A stretch of DNA of 64,000 nucleotides from Chromera velia (GCA_018398765.1 JAHBMJ010004587.1:400-64399), one strand, 5' to 3'; shown: positions 11,150-24,418, counted from the first letter of the stretch. Made by a program: numbers and translations. The notes: a model not told the origin generated them from the sequence alone.

Positions 11150-12668
11150 AGGTGAAAGGGAGGACTCATCTGATGGGTCTGTTGGGGGGGTGGGGGTGGG
11201 GGTGGGTGAGGGGGAAGAGAGAATGAGTGACAGTCGTGGTAGAAAAAAAATGTCAAGAAGGTGTTTTTTGGTTGGTTCGCAGGATATGAATATTTAAAGG
11301 AAAGGAAGGGGCTGTCAATGGCGCATCCTTCAGTTGACGAATACATCTCTGATTCGTCTGTACGATTGGTTGATGGGATGGTAGAGCAGGTTCGCGGTGA
11401 AACGACCAGATGCGGTGTCCAGAGATCCTCTGATCATGCCAGAACATAAGCAGCACCAGGTGTCCTCAACAAATGCAGACATGTGAGGTCGAAAAAAAAA
11501 GAAGCACGGACGTGTTTTTGTGGAATAGAGCGAAGGAAAGCGCAGAGTGCTGCAGACACCGTCTTGCCTACTCGGGGAATGACATTGCCCCTATATTCTG
11601 ACATCTGTGCGAAGGAAGGGAGGAGGTACACTCTGTTTGTCGCAAAGTGGGTGTGTGTCTACTCAAGGGCGTCGGCCGCGTGGACAGATTTTTTTATATT
11701 CTGTATTTCTACCGCACATATCAGGATTGTGGGTACTATGTACGGTGATCCTCGTTTTGCCGTCCCCGGTTGTCCTGCGGCAGTTGCTACGGCAGACGGC
11801 GTAAGTCAATCTCAGAGCCATCCAGAGCCCTGCAGGCGAGAAAGATCGATGATGCCCTCGGCTAGGGCCCCCACTAGATGCTTACGCATGACTGAAAGCA
11901 AGTGACTGCAGCACGCTTTCTAGCATGCTTTTCTGTCAAATTTCTGACAGTTTGTTCACATCTAAATTAAAATTGAGATACTGAAATCGACTGTCAATTA
12001 ACCCTCTATTCAATCCTGGTCTTTCTGATTCCTAGATAAATTCTCATTATATAATCCATTATACATTTTTAAAAAATTTTGGGCTATATATTTGAGTACG
12101 TGTCATACTTATACAATCAAATAGATAGTAAATGAACTTATATACATGGAAACAAAAGTAAAAATGGTTGAAAAACACTGCTAAAACCCTTGCTATAAAA
12201 CCATTAATTAATTGTTTTACAACCCGGAACATCAATGTTATGTTATATTATGTTCTAGGTTATGTCATACATAATTTTTAATTGCTCACTCAATTCGATA
12301 TCCTATATATTGGATAAAAAAAAATCGATTCAGATTTTTTTTTTAATAAGAAGTTTTCTACTATTCTAAATCGCAATGCTCGTCACAATGTTTAAACAAT
12401 TAATCAATTTAATGTAAGTGGTTTTGCAGAGCTATTTAGACTTATATAGGTCTAGACAGCTATGCAGTATACTAAGCAGTATAATGCCAGTATACCTAGA
12501 GCCATACTAGAACGTCGATCGGACTCGATCCTTTAAAGAGAAGCTAGTTACACTGAATGGATGAACATCAATCGATTCTACTGAATTTTTCAATTTTTGA
12601 GTTATCCGGGTTTTTGAATAACAAAGCTCGTCTCTCAAAGTTTGTGTTCCAACTTTTGTGTACATTGC
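11150..12668. other. Convergent intergenic region with AT-rich island
   Basis: This lies between the 3' ends of the pseudouridine synthase and AHI1 genes. 11150-11900 is mixed sequence with G-rich and A-rich runs and no domain-bearing frame. 11935-12420 is strongly AT-rich, with many short A/T runs and no open frame. Nothing else was recognised. Confidence 0.6.
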
Positions 12669-15600
12669 TCAGTCATCATCACCAGCATCGCCCAGAAACT
12701 GCGCTGCACGCCTGCGAGCTGCAGCGGAGACACGTGAAAACGGTGAGAGAGTGACGTCGCCTTGGCTTGTCGGTTCTCCTTCCTCTTGCAGTCGTTGTTT
12801 CTGCCTTTGTCGAGCTTGAGACGAGAGGAAGACGCGGTCTGGTCTGTCCAGATCTCCATCGTCATCGTTTTCATCCTCCCCTAGGGGCCCTCTGTCTCTC
12901 AGGAAAGAAAAACCTGCCGCGCCCCCCCGGCTGTGCCCAGTAACACCACCCGCATCTCCCAATCCCGCACTCGCATCTGCTCTGGCAAGTCGTGTCCGCA
13001 AGAGCCCTTCGACAATCGAGTGTTTCAGACTCTGCTTGTCGGCTCTGTGCATCACCCCAGAAGGAGCTGTGTTCTCCACCCATCTGCACAGAGAGGAAGG
13101 GAAACGGAGAGAAAGAAGAGACCCAATCAAAAGTTGCAGATCAAAGCGCAGCGGGAAACGATTAAGATTTTCATTGAATGTTTCCGCAGTCAAGGCAGAA
13201 TTCTTTGACGGCAGTGCTGATCTATCAAAGGGAGTTACTCGACGGAAGAGAAAACAGAATTTGATAGTGTTTCGATTGAATTGCACAAACCATGTTGAAG
13301 AACAACGAGCACAGTCCCATTTCATAAACATTCTACTCCGGCTCTTCCTTCCTTTCTTGCCCTGACCTGCTTGCCCATTCTTGAAGAGATTCACTCGCCG
13401 TAGTGGCATTCAGTCCTCCGACTCCCCCAGGGGCCCCTCTTGTCCCGCCGCCACTGCCCCCACCCCCAGTTGCGCCTCCCCATGTCTGGTTGCCTGTGGT
13501 CACTCCCCCACCCCCTCCTTTCTGTGTTGCACCAAACCCTGTGTCTGTAGTGGCCTGCAGGTCTCCACCCTCTGCCCCTCCTTCTGAACTCGTGAAGACG
13601 AAAATCGCCGAGTCCTCTGCACCTGGCCCATACGCACAACATGCGATGAGGTGATGTGTGGGGGACCACACCGCATCGATCACCGGAGCTCCCAGCTGGA
13701 GAGAGGGCAGCTTCCCGTCTGCAGGCCTGCCGGAGCCAGCCTCCCACAGACAGAGCCTCCCTGACTCGCTGCCCGACAGTACGAAACTGCCATCTGGGGA
13801 CATTGTGCACCTGCAAACATTCCATTCAATTATTGAAAAAAAGGACATGTCCGACTTGTACTGGCTGCATTCATCATTTCACGTGCGGCAGGTACATCTC
13901 TATTTGCCTCCTCTCATCTTTGTTGCATCATTACTGTCTGTTGTCTCTTTTCACTTCCCCCCCTCGTCCCAACTGACAGACCTGACAGGGAAGTTGGACG
14001 CTTTGAGGCCCGAGAATGTCTGCTGGACATGTGCAGAGGTCCTCTGGAGCGTCGCGAGTCTGCAGGTCGAGTCCAGAGTACCCAGAAGGACAACAGAGTC
14101 CTCTCCCGCAAACGGAACCTTCCTCCGAACAGGACTTCCTGCACAGAAAGGAAAAGAAAGTTGAACGGAAGCATGGGATAAGGGCAGAGAGGAGCCACCG
14201 TCCGTGACGACAAAAGAACGTCTGAGAAATTAATTCAGAGTCCCGTCAGTCAAAAGTGGAGATCAAAAAAAGGCTGGCATCGCATCGGAGAGAAGGATGG
14301 TGCTCGCACGAAAATTTGAAAAGCAGGATGAAGAAGGGAAAGAGAAAATGCGTTTCTCCCTTTTTCTCTCCACTTTTCCTGCTGCTTTCCTTCTCCAATG
14401 GACCCACCCACCTGGCCGCATTCGTGTGCTCATGCGAGAGACAGGTGTGATGCAGTGGATGGGTGTGCCCGCCAACTCAAACGAAGTGCACCTTCTTAGA
14501 AGGAATGCCTTGAAAGTCAGAGCTGCAAGAGCAGGAACAAGAAGGAAATGGATTAGTGAAAAGACTACAAACAATTAAATAAATGACGAAGGCAGGGAAG
14601 GAAGGAAGGAAGGAAGGAAGGGAGGAAAGAAAGAAAGAAAGAAAGAAAGAGTGAATGAAGATGGCATGGAAGGAAGGAAGGAAAGAAGGAAGGAAGGAAG
14701 GAAGGAAGGAAGGAAGGAAAAAAAGAAAGAAACAAAGAAAAAAGGGGGAGACCGCGGAACAGGGGGAGAGAGGGGGCGGGGGGTGCTCGCGTACCAGGAT
14801 CGAGATCGCATCCGTACACAAGCACGGTCCCGTTGGACAGTCCTGCGAGGAGGGACACGTACGTGTTCGTCGACCCCCCTCTAGAGACAGCCTCTGTAGT
14901 GTACGCATAGGAGTGAAGCCGAACGCTCAGCACGGCAGCCTGACGAGACCCATTGAACAGTGCCGCTGCACCTCCAGATCCGTCCTTCAAACCGGTGGAC
15001 ATGCCGAGACCTCCGTGCGACCGGCCCACGAAAGAGTCTTGTGCATGGCTGCCGAACATGTCCCGCGATCGGCTGCCGAGCCCTGCACCGAAAGACCTGT
15101 CCTTCCTGTGACTGTCCCTCTCTCTTTCCCTGTCGTCTGAGACATCTAATGTTGCCAGCATTTCGGCCTTGTACTGGAGACCCGAGCCCGTCTCCGTCAC
15201 GAACAGACGCCAGACCTGTGCACGTGTGCAGAATGCAAAGCGAGGGAAACCAGAAGCATTGATCACAGAAGCCAAGGGCAGGCGCAACACCTGGTTCCCC
15301 ATTCCCTTACCCATAAACAGCAGGTTATATCCTAAGGAGAAGGGACTGCTTCACAAGCTGAACTCTCGTTGCCACATGATGCACAGTCGACGAGAATCAT
15401 ACAAGATGAGACCGCCTAGACAACGAGACTGAGAGACTTGAAAGAGGAGACAGGTAGACAGGCGGAGCAACGAAATGATTGGACGCACAGACGGAAGACG
15501 CAAAATGAAAATCAACGGATAAATAACAAAGAAGGAAAAAAGGAAGGGAGGAAAGAGACAATGGAAGAAAGAAAGAAGGAAAGAAAGGAGGGAAGGAAGG

Positions 15601-18088
15601 AAGAAAAGAAGACGAAAACCCAGCTGACCGCGACTCCAAAGTCCATCCCTCCAGTGACAACAGATGCGAACGCCTCAGTCACTCTCGGTTGCAGTCTGCC
15701 TTCCTCATCAGCACTGTGCAGAGGATGACATATTGCGTCTGCCGAGTAAACGAACGAAGAGTGAAAAAGGACATCTGAAGCAGCCAGAGGGAGTGCCGCC
15801 GCGGGATGTCCAGGCAGAGGTCTGTCGTGTTCGTCTCTCAGGAGAGAGATGCTTGTCAGGTCAAGACTTCCTGCAGAAAGAAGAAATACGAAAAACGAGA
15901 AAGAGACACGAACACATAGGTTCAAAAAGGACATGCATTCTCATGACGATGCGCAAAATTCGAACACCTTCCGCAGAAAACATCACATGTGCAGGCAAGT
16001 CGTGAAGAAGACCGAAAATCAAATGACTCAAAAACCGCATCAAGACCGAAAGAAAGCAAAGGAAACAAACAGGTGCGGCTGGGAAAAAAGGAACAAACAA
16101 ACACTTGTCTAACCTGAGGGAAAGTGAAAAGTGTTCACAGCACCGTCACTGGAAGCACTGATCAGGAGACTTCCCCCCAAAGAAGAAGGAGGCGCCCCCC
16201 CTTTTGCGGTTCCATCTGTCCGAGAGGTTTTCCCTGCTGTCTTGGAGCCTTTCCACCCCCCCGGTTGCGACCTGGCTGTGTGACTGCCGACCCCAGAGGA
16301 AGTCATGGAAATCCACTGGAGCTCATACACAAGTGCGTGATGCCCCCTTAGAGATGCAATCCACGCACCATCCCTCAAATCGTACACCCTCAATTCGACT
16401 CGGTTTCTCCTTGCTACTGCTGCAGCGAGCAACATTCCGTCTGGGGATATCGCCAGTCTCGAACACCCCCTTTCTCCGCCTGACAATTCGTGAGTGAGGA
16501 CTCTTGGCACTCTAGATACTTCCAATCTCTTCTTCTCACAACTCTCCAGGACATCAACCGCAGGCTCTCTCCGCAAGAGGGCGACTGCGCGAGGGTCCAG
16601 TCTCGACCCCCTCATCGTCAAATGTTTCTGCGCCTCATCTCGGTCCATCTGCTTACGCTGTTCTCCTGCCATTGCGACGGCAGCAGCGGCATCTGAGCGA
16701 GAGACGAGGAACTCTACAGACTCTTCAGGACGCACCACCTGAGCGCATCAAAAGTCGGGGGGGCAAAACGTTCAGAAGGAAGACGCGCACATCAAAAGGG
16801 AAGGACAAGCAACGACGGGGCGTGGGGAGAGAAACCTCACAGGTATTCGAGAAGCAATAGAAGAGAGTATGAGAAAGGCGCCAACGGACGAAGAGAGAGA
16901 ACGAGAAGAAGAACATGACTGCAAGTTCGTAACCGACCTGAAAAGAAAGCAGCGCACACGAAGGATATCTCTGCCTGTGGGTCCATGTGAATTCTTTGAA
17001 CACCGCGGGGGTGTCTGTGGCCTGGTGCAAAAACTCTTTGTGAAGCATCGAAAGGGGTGCGTACGGAGGCGACGGCATGTCTGGAAGGGTTTGTTTGTAT
17101 TCGTACAACTGAACTCTCACAGATTCCTTCACAGTGGACACATCAACTGCTGTGTCTCTGTCTTCCCAGCTGCGTTGTGTCCACGGAGCGCCTTCCTCCC
17201 TCTCGCCTTCATCTGATTCATTCCCGTTCCCGTCTCCCCCCCCCTCTCCTCCGTCCTTTACGCCCCCTTCCGAATCAACACCCCCCAGCAAGGCCGTGCT
17301 CTTTCCCTTGACAAAATTGCTTTTGAAGATCGACGCAAATGCTGCAGGAAGCTTGGCAGGAGCGGAGGCACCGCCTTCATTTCCCTCCCCACCTGCCCCC
17401 TCCCCCCCGGCGCGATTCCCTCCGGAAGCGGCCCCCCTCGATGCCCCCCCCTCGGCTTCAGCTGCTCTGCGGAGCAGTGTGTAGCCGAGAAAGAACCGAG
17501 AGAGCAGCCGGGCGGGGGAGAAATATCCCCACGCTACTCTGTAAAGAAGGATGGAGTCGGTTGTCGCCTTCTCCTTCAGGTATCTGCAGCGACAACAAAT
17601 GAAGGCGTGAGGACGAACTGACTACATTGAAGATGGAAACAGGCAAACCAAAACTGGTACCAAAGTGCAGGGGGGGCGGAGAATGATACAGACAGACGTA
17701 GGGACGTGTCGCCTGTCGCCCGGCGGGGATAAGCGGGCCAGAGAAAGGAAAGGCAGACACGAGGAGGAGAGAAACACACACACATACACATACACATACA
17801 CACACACTGACACACGCACACTGACACACACACACATACATATGTATATATATACACGCACACATACACACACGCACACATACACACGCGCGCGCGCCCG
17901 CACGCTCACGCATCCACACATAAACGCACACTCACTGTTCAGGCCTGCATACCTTCTCGCTGCAGTTGGGAGCGATGTCATTTCTTGCGTGTTCTCTGCG
18001 GTTGGGAGTTCCTCTAACACCTCAATGAGGAGGAGCGTGTCGGGGTCTGTGAGGATGTCCAGACGTTCGTTCAACAGAAACTCTGCAG

Positions 18089-18133
<45 letters not shown>

Positions 18134-20301
18134 GATTCCCATGGACGCGAAAGTAGGGAGAATCGCCCACCCTCCAAGCAAACATGATTCAGATGATCAA
18201 TCCAAGAAGGCGTCCGAGATAAAGTTGTCCCCCCCAAGCAGTCGCACTGAGATGATGCGTTTCATTTAGTCCCCTCTATGGCCCCTGCCTCTGCTTTGGT
18301 GTTTCCTCTTTCTTCTTCCTAACCAACCCTGATGAAAATGTGCCCGGAGAGGAAGGAGAGGTATATGGCCCCTCAAGTCAGCCGACAGGACGGCAAACGG
18401 AGGGACGCTGTCAAAGTCGCGTCCCTCTAGACTTCCAGTGACTCCCTTTCTCGATGCTTCGGACGTGCCGACCCGGTGTGCATGAGGAGCCACAAAGAGC
18501 TTCACTCCCCAGTCCCCCTCCTCATTTCCATCTGTGCGGCCGAGCCCACGCACGCCCCTTCCTTTCTTCCCCATCGACTTTGTGCTGTTGTTGCGAACGC
18601 GCACAGAGGGGGACGAGGGAAACGCAGAGGAATCCTCTGAGAAGTAAAGCTTCCTTCTTCTCTTCCGACGACTCGTCTCGCCGCCATCCCCTTTAGGCGC
18701 GAGTTCCCTCCCAACAACATCGAAAATCGGCACGCGGGTGCGCTCGCTCTTCCGCAGGTACCTGCATTCACACATATTGTGGGCCGTCTTTTCCCAATGC
18801 AGAGAAGTCAAGCCAGCGGCACAACCTGAACTGAGTATACATTTCTCCGTTTCCTTTCCTGTAACCGATGAAGAGAGTGGGAGGCAGAAGGGAAGCATGA
18901 TGGACACAGGCTGCCGTGAGAAGAAGAAGAGAAGAGAAGAGCACCGAAGAAACTTCATCACCCCGTACACGTCTCACTCATTCCAAGTCAATGCCCCCCC
19001 CACCCCTTGATGGACTCACTTTCCCGTTCTCCTATTGACTAAGTGAAACACGACGAAGGGTCTCGACACACAACGGTCATACACCAGCTGCTCCACCTGC
19101 AAGACGGAATCCAGGGAAGTGAAGGAACTTTCTTCAACAGGTAGACATGCAAACCAAATCGTAAACTTGTCAACGGAGGGGTCTCGACTTCAGGGGATGA
19201 GAAAGGAGAGAGGAGAGAAATTCAAAGGGAAAACTTGGCAAAGAGAGACGTGGAAGAAAGGATGCTGCAGTGGATTGGAAATAAGGAAGTGTCGTCGAAA
19301 AACATCGTGAAATGAAGAAATCAGGGGGTTAGAGTTAGATCACGCTGAAGTCCGTGTGTTACTGACGTCTCTCAGTGAGATGACGAGAGAGCATCGTCGC
19401 ACGCTGTCAGGAATTGGAAATCCCAGGGACGGGAGGTCCCCCGCCACCGCCTGTCCGTTCTCTTGAGATGCCAAAATTTGGGGCCATCGGACGACTGCAA
19501 GGTTTTGTTGTTTGCTTTCTTTTGTTTGCGAGTTTTTCCTTCCTGCTGTCATTCCCACCCCTCTCGCCTTCTGAAATTGGCGGTAAATCATCAAGCGTAA
19601 TTCTGCTGTGGAAAGCGGTTTCTTCCGTCTCGAACAACAACGAAAAGGAAGACAGAAGCACTTGGACAGAAACGAGCATACCCTGCAGGCAGGCACAGAG
19701 AGTGGCACAACAGGGAGCAGGTGAATGTTCGCTCGTCACATGGAGAGGGGAAAGCAAGAACAGGTGAGTATTTCGTTAGGAAAGATGTATCTGAAAGGTG
19801 GTCTGGCTGGTTTTGCCTTCCTGCAGACTTCCGCCTGAGACTGTGCTTGTGCAAAACAAGAAGTCAGAAGAGAAGATTTCCGTGCAGCGGGTAAGGAACG
19901 AAGACAATACGGACGTCATTGCACAGTTGCGCGTCCTGTCTGCTACAGGAAATCTGCCGTCCCGAATAGACGCACGACCCAGCCCTGGACGCCTGCAGAC
20001 AAGAACAAGAGAAACAGGGAGGGGCAACGCTGAATCTGTCTCTCAATTCTGCCCATTTCGTGTTGCTCTGGACTCTCCCTCTTTCTCTCTCTCTCGCATA
20101 CCATTTCTTCTCCTGTAGGCCCAGTCTTTTTGCTGCACTGTCATCTGTGTGAACTGTCTTCTCCTGGAGTATAGAAGAAGGGGCCTTTCCCGCACCTCCT
20201 CTGCCTGTTGATCGCTCCGACTCTTTATCTGCATACGAAGATTTTTCTTTGGCAGTATGAGACCCCTTTTCTATGTCCGATGGTTCAGGTACGTCGATCA
20301 T
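12669..20301 (-). CDS. AHI1: Jouberin (AHI1) orthologue, ciliary WD40 protein
   Basis: Eleven exons are supported: 19367-19682, 19020-19096, 18328-18761, 17953-18082, 16938-17583, 16114-16738, 15629-15870, 14795-15331, 13982-14138, 13367-13810 and 12669-13083. Order and content follow animal AHI1. First comes a C2-like region (VFHLVNRRTGKYLRK, LLLIEVLEELP, VAWGYF, VRVQLYEYK, YPS). Then comes the propeller: GERGCSRLAISPDGMLLAAA, GHHALVYELQW, HSSFVYSADAICHP, TMSPDGSFVLSGSESG, APVIDAVWSPTHHLIACCAYG. AHI1 acts at the ciliary transition zone. The acidic, Arg-rich C-terminus shows no SH3 domain, unlike the human protein. The join between the exons at 15629-15870 and 14795-15331 does not fit in phase, and one or two blades seem missing, so an exon was missed there. 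The start is tentative: two phase-compatible exons (20102-20301 and 19915-19992) extend the N-terminus, otherwise the first in-frame ATG is at 19591. The protein has at least about 1,300 residues. Confidence 0.85.
14594..14736. repeat. GGAA/GAAA microsatellite in an AHI1 intron
   Basis: Long runs of GGAA units with interspersed GAAA fill the intron at 14139-14794. On the AHI1 strand this is TTCC. A related shorter tract occupies 15535-15610. Confidence 0.9.
17773..17895. repeat. CA-rich microsatellite in an AHI1 intron
   Basis: Degenerate ACAC, ATAC and GCAC units fill part of the intron at 17584-17952. On the gene strand this reads as GT/TATGT repeats. Confidence 0.9.
18089..18131. repeat. 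(CA)n microsatellite beside an AHI1 acceptor
   Basis: This pure CA tract ends a few bases from the 3' splice site of the 17953-18082 exon. On the gene strand it supplies TG repeats just upstream of CTGCAG. Confidence 0.9.
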
Positions 20302-20968
20302 CACGCTAGTTGGCTATTGAGGTTATGCCTGTACAGTGATGGAACTCTTGAGCAGCTATCGGCAGGGGCTATACTTGCCAACTCTACCCGAGATCGGCAG
20401 TGTTGCATGAACAACACTTTGAAGTATCTGATGAGGGGGCAAGGCACTCTGGAGAACGTGACGACACTTTGCTCTTGATCCTTCTCAGTTCAGAAGCTTT
20501 GGTTGGAAGGAATGTGGTGACCTATGCATCAGTCAAGAGTTGTCGAGCTGGTGGTAACACATGGCAACACTCCGATGTTGGACCATCTCTACGCAGTAAA
20601 TGGAGCCGGTTGGGGACGGCCGGGTTTTGAGGGGCACTTACACAAACCGAAATTGTCACCGTGCGAGAGCCCCGGATTGCCACAAGGTTACACACGTCGT
20701 ACGATCGACGATCGACTTTCTGGGGCCAGGTTGGCACAATAAAGACTTCACGAAAGACTTTGCAATTAATCTATAGAACTCGCTCTCCCCTACATCTTAC
20801 CTCTTGCAATGACTTGCATAGAAGGCGCCTTCTCAAATCTTTCAACTTACTCTTAATTTCCTCAACTGGACATCCAGCATTCTCTTACTCCACAAACTTC
20901 AGCTCATCCCTGATTGCAATCTGCTTTTGTTTGCTGTTGCAAAGTGTTGCAAACAACGCAAAATCAAA
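20302..20968. other. Divergent intergenic region upstream of the lipase gene
   Basis: The region has no domain-bearing frame. A palindromic stretch with overlapping CGATCG and CGTACG sites lies at about 20696-20718. It should contain the promoters of AHI1 (leftward) and the lipase (rightward). Confidence 0.5.
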
Positions 20969-22719
20969 ATGCCGAAGTGTGTTTCAACTGTTGCCCTTGC
21001 CTCCGTGTTGTCTCTTGCGGGCGGTGCACCTCTTCTTCGTCGCGGTCTTCAACTAGGATCTGATGCTGCTGCTGATTCACTGACCGTCACACCCTTCTCT
21101 TACCCGTATCCAGTCGATGGCAACACTATGGGCCTCCAGTGCAACACGCAAACCTCCGAGGCTGACCATGCCAACACCATTGACGACTTCCAGACAGGGG
21201 GCAGCTCCTTCACTGGGTGCCTCTACGAGACCATCATCGAGAGAGGTGAGTCCATTCAACTGAATCATGCCTCATTCGCGCTTCATTGAATGAACCAGTG
21301 AGCACAAATTTCCCAAGATCCGGAGTGAATTCTTTGTTGCCTTGTGCTCCTTCATCTGCAGAAAACATTCCAGAGGCGATGTGTGCGTGCATGGGCGTGA
21401 CAACTTCTGTGTACGACATCTGCCCGGATCTTCGAAGCGCGATGAGCTCTTTCCTGTGCAGCCAGGACGTGCCGTTCTGTGAGCGCACGAAGAACGACGT
21501 TGCAAAAGAGCCTCAAGAGATTCCTTTTGGCACAGACGAGGCACAATTGGAGCTTCCCTTCGAGTCTCCCGAACTTCCTCTTCCCGGAGAAATCAAGAAC
21601 TTCGTCAGTGAGAGCGAGACTAGCACCGCGTCTTTGCTGTGGATGGCCAACACCAGGAACTACCAACTTGCACAGAATTTCAAGTGTGCAAATGGACGCG
21701 AGAAGAGCTATACTGACAGAGAGGTGCTGCCTGGGTGGAAGACTGAGAGGCTGTTCACTCCTGAGTACAAAGGGGCGCCCGATTCTGAAGAGGGTCTCCC
21801 CTGGGTGTCTGTGTCCTCTCGGGGAAAGAGTCTTCTCATCGTTGTCAGAGGAACTCAGACCTTTGCCGAGTGGGTGAGTGACATGGACCTTGAGCAGGTC
21901 CCCTCCCCTCTCGGTATGCCTGGAAAGCTTGCTCGTGGATTTTCAACCGTGGCTGGAAATGTCCTTGAAGAACTTCAGAAGATGATCACAAGGGATACCG
22001 AGAGGGTGATTGTGACTGGACATTCTCTCGGAGGTTTCGCAGGCACTGTTGTTGCCTCTGGACTTCAGAGACATATTGAGTCTGCGGGTCTTTCCGCAAA
22101 GTTGTTTGGTGTGCTTTTTGCCTCTGGAAGAGTGGGAGATGCTGAGTGGCAAGAGGCGATGAACTCAAAGACAAACGTCCGATTTGTTTCTTTTCAAGTG
22201 GACCCGGTCCCTTTTTTGGTTTGTCAAGACACACCGAACTGCGGTCTGCCGGGGTCTTTCGACTTTTCTCAAATGATCACTGACGGTGCCACTCCCCATT
22301 CTTCTTCTTCCCCTTCTAGTACTTCAGAGATGGACAATACAAAAAAGAAGAATGAGGAAAGGAAGCAGACTGTTGAGGCACTTTCATCGTCCAACGACAG
22401 TACCGAGTTGATGAGATTCGCAGACCGAACCGGTGTGATGACCTTCTCTGACTACTGGTTGGGCTCTTGGGGTCTTGTTTGGGGGTTGGGAGTGGAGAAA
22501 GACGCGCGGTATCTCGGCGCTGCACACTCTTGCTCTTACCAGTGTCACGCCGCCTCTTCTCAGCCTGGAGGTGGTGCCAATGCGGCTTCTCTGTGTTCGA
22601 AGGAGACATGTTTTGGGGATCATGGGGAGAAAGACTCTGCTGAGGGTGCACAGTCATCGTTCTTCTCTGAGAGTTTCGTTGGACCCCTCGTGGCAGAGGC
22701 GATGAAGAAGGGAAAGTAA
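20969..22719 (+). CDS. Secreted class-3 lipase
   Basis: Two exons, 20969-21245 and 21362-22719, join in phase 1 across a GTGAGT...CTGCAG intron and encode 544 residues. The first residues (MPKCVSTVALASVLSLAGG) form a signal peptide. A Cys-rich N-terminal part (CACMG, CPDL, FLCSQ, FCER) precedes an alpha/beta-hydrolase of the lipase_3 family. Oxyanion-loop context GTQTFAEW, nucleophile elbow GHSLGG, the ASGRVGD strand, catalytic Asp in FQVDPVPFL and catalytic His in GAAHSC are all present. The expected activity is hydrolysis of triacylglycerol or other lipid esters outside the cell or in a vacuole. A Ser-rich, charged insertion (about 22290-22400) lies before the His. The start is the only ATG giving the signal peptide. 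Confidence 0.9.
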
Positions 22720-22969
22720 ACGCCCCATTGAAAGTGGAGACATCCACTCTCTCTGTATACACAAAACCTACCCCAGGGACACACTGGGATGGTATTGTCA
22801 CAGGGAGGGAAATATGAGGGATGATGGAAGGGTAGTCAGTTCTACATTCGAATCCTGCATGAATTGTCTGTTAAACTTTGTCTTTGCCCTTTGTTTAACA
22901 GCTTGTACACAGAGATATCATGTCCTCTTTTAATCACTCTCTTTTCCTCCCCCCATTCCTTCCTGCCTA

Positions 22970-23023
<54 letters not shown>

Positions 23024-24418
23024 CTCGCCCGAAGGTGCCTGCTCCATCAACAAATGGAGTGGGCTTCTTCGTAATTTAGATACAGGTTGCATGTGGGGTG
23101 TTTGGCTGGATGAAAGGCCCTTGATTCAAATTGTAAGTGTCACATTACATGAAAGATCGGGAAAGAAGATAGTGTCCCGTATGCATGCAGATCAATCGGC
23201 AAAGTGGTGTCTGCACCTAGGTCTGCACTAGTGTCTGTGTGGGCATTGGGCAGCCAGTCAGTGCGACACCAATGCAGCACTGGTATAGCACTGGTCTCTG
23301 TAAACCTTTCCACTTGGAAAATAAGCACTGGCAGGACGTTTGGACCGCTGAGTACTATAGTATTCTGAAAAAGATACTTATTAATCATAGGCTAACTTTA
23401 TCTAGAATTTAATTTCTTTAGACGTTTCTACTAGCTGGTGTTCCTACTAAATCATTGCATAATAAACATTCTAGATTGCAAAATTGTATACTCAGTACCG
23501 GCCCGGCCCGGCTAGGCCTAGCTCAGTACTCAAATTTGTTTGTATAAATTAAAATAACGATTTATCTTTTTAATTAAATTTATGATAGCATAACATAGAT
23601 AGCATACATTGAATTTATGAGATTATAAAAAGATTATGATCAGAGTATTGCTCGCAATATTGATTAATCATAAGGTTTGCGTTCATTTGTAAATGTATTA
23701 TGTATGTAAGGGATTTTTATCTAGGATTTTTGTATATGATTCACAGACTAAAATTACAGTTAATTCTAGTTACGTTCAAAAAATCAAGTTTATGGCATAC
23801 TGCCAGTAGCAATTGTATTCAATAGTAATGATTTGCTTCCGTCCTTACACATGCATAGAATATATCATAGTGAGTCTTCATTCAATTAAGTCTGTTAGAA
23901 TTCAAAGTTCAAATTCAAGTTTGGTGGGGTGTTGGGGTGGTGAATATTGGTTTTCTCTGCTCTCTTCTGGCCTGCTGTTGACAAACTCTCTCACAGGCTT
24001 TTTTTCATTTATTTGATTCTCTATGCATCACCGATAGGAAAAAGATGCGGAGATAAAGGGCATGCGATCAGGGAGTTTGAATTGGCATGAAGAGAGAGGC
24101 ATTACGAGAGGGAGGGGGCATGAGAGAAAGAAAACAGAAAAATGAAGCGACCGCGAGAGAAGCATCGAGGAGAGAGAGAAAGAAAGAAAGGAAGGAAGGA
24201 AGGAACGGAAGGGGGGGGGAAGGAATGAAGAAAGGAAAGAAGGGGAGAAGGAAGAAAGGGAGGCAGGCAGGAAGCAAGGAGGGAATGAAGGAAAAAAAAA
24301 AACAGGAGCAGGAAGAGAGAGAGATCTTTCGTGAGAGAGAATTGCCTCATATTTGAGCCAATGTTCTGCCTTGATGGATCTGTTTCTGCACCCGATCTCT
24401 CCCGACGCATGCACGGAC
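22720..24418. other. Intergenic with TC/CA microsatellite, AT-rich island and GGAA tract
   Basis: 22970-23021 is (TC)n followed by (CA)n. 23380-23900 is a third AT-rich island without open frames, interrupted by a short GC block of GGCCC units at 23500-23520. 24170-24300 is a purine tract of GGAA and GAAA units. No gene was seen. Confidence 0.6.
22970..23021. repeat. (TC)n(CA)n compound microsatellite
   Basis: A TC run passes directly into a CA run of about 35 bp. Confidence 0.95.

Noticed and set aside
17458-18185. Cys/Val-rich open frames across the CA repeats
   Set aside because: They are translations of TG/CA microsatellites within AHI1 introns; only the 17953-18082 part is a real exon.
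19414-20118. Plus-strand two-exon reading with a hydrophobic N-terminus and a good GTGAGT donor at 19764
   Set aside because: It overlaps the minus-strand exon 19367-19682, whose product joins in phase to a clear AHI1 C2-like region. The plus reading has no recognisable domain.
20280-20480. Possible tRNA-like or structured RNA segment
   Set aside because: No acceptor stem, anticodon loop and T-loop could be matched together; short palindromes alone do not support an RNA gene.
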